Source: Lonicera japonica (Eukaryota > Streptophyta > Magnoliopsida > Dipsacales > Caprifoliaceae). From it: 64,000 nt of DNA. Made by a program: the position numbers and the translations under genes. The notes beneath the pieces were generated by a model that did not search any database, was not told the DNA's origin, and saw only the letters and a program-made list of their open reading frames with translations. Location: positions 17,937,901-18,001,900 of the forward strand of contig CM038469.1 of NCBI GenBank assembly GCA_021464415.1. Reading direction: 5' to 3'. Below, piece by piece: positions 63,650-64,000 of this stretch. Position 1 is the stretch's first letter. Each line of letters begins with the position of its first letter.

Positions 63650-64000
63650 CAAAGAAGTTTGCTTTGACAGTTCACTCGCTTTATTTTGCTTTAATTCCTG
63701 TCTTTTTCTTTTGTCTAAGTTGCTATATGAGATGTAATAAGCTCTATTAATACTCTAATGCCCCCACAACTTAGAAAAAAGTTAAGCATAATTAAGTAAA
63801 ATGTGTAACATGCCTCAAAGGAGATCGTAGCCACATTCATAAGAGGTCAATGACCTGTAGCTTGTTGAACTGGTTATTTTTAGGTCTCTTAGCCCAAAAT
63901 GGAATCATTGTCACTTTGGTTAAGTTCGTAAGAGTCGTGTCACTTATAACTTAAGCAAATTTCATTAAGAATTCTCAAATGTCAATTGGACTCCTCAACG
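63650..64000. other. Right edge of the window
   Basis: Probably the continuation of the retrotransposon that holds the Transposase_28-like pseudogene. No coding domain is seen. Confidence 0.4.

Overview
This is a window of nuclear DNA from a flowering plant, probably a eudicot. It has spliced genes with long AT-rich introns, and plant-type Copia, Gypsy, L1, SINE, hAT, Mutator-like and Stowaway elements. The species cannot be named from the sequence. Only two host genes are supported; most of the rest is transposable elements (TEs), many with target-site duplications (TSDs) that can be read directly.

Layout. 210-6024: a nearly complete, young Ty1/Copia retrotransposon with one in-frame stop between integrase and reverse transcriptase. 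6698-13590: three LTR-like copies of Gypsy-type families and a SINE. 15709-34271 (+): an eight-exon gene for a DRD1-type SNF2 protein (878 aa predicted), the remodeller of RNA-directed DNA methylation. Its second intron (8.5 kb) holds a nest of four elements: a Gypsy-type LTR split by a second LTR of the same family, with an hAT-like element in each. 35254-36207: a third hAT-like element. 37376-37447: an LTR end with a primer-binding site. 38956-56741 (-): a six-exon gene for proteasome lid subunit RPN9 (386 aa predicted), whose introns hold L1 fragments, MITEs and a shattered Copia element. The two genes converge. 56829-58059: a Mutator-like element with long inverted repeats, 79 bp upstream of the RPN9 start codon. 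59779-62402: a decayed retrotransposon gene with a Transposase_28-like domain, followed by a second Mutator-like element (62529-63640).

Themes. The retrotransposon lacks a normal tRNA primer-binding site but has a perfect 12-nt complement of the expected site inside its own LTR, suggesting self-priming. The Gypsy-type LTRs carry short palindromes, different in different copies, just upstream of a TATA-like stretch. Three L1 insertions are only 34-64 bp long yet have perfect TSDs. DRD1, a gene that silences transposons, is itself heavily invaded by them.
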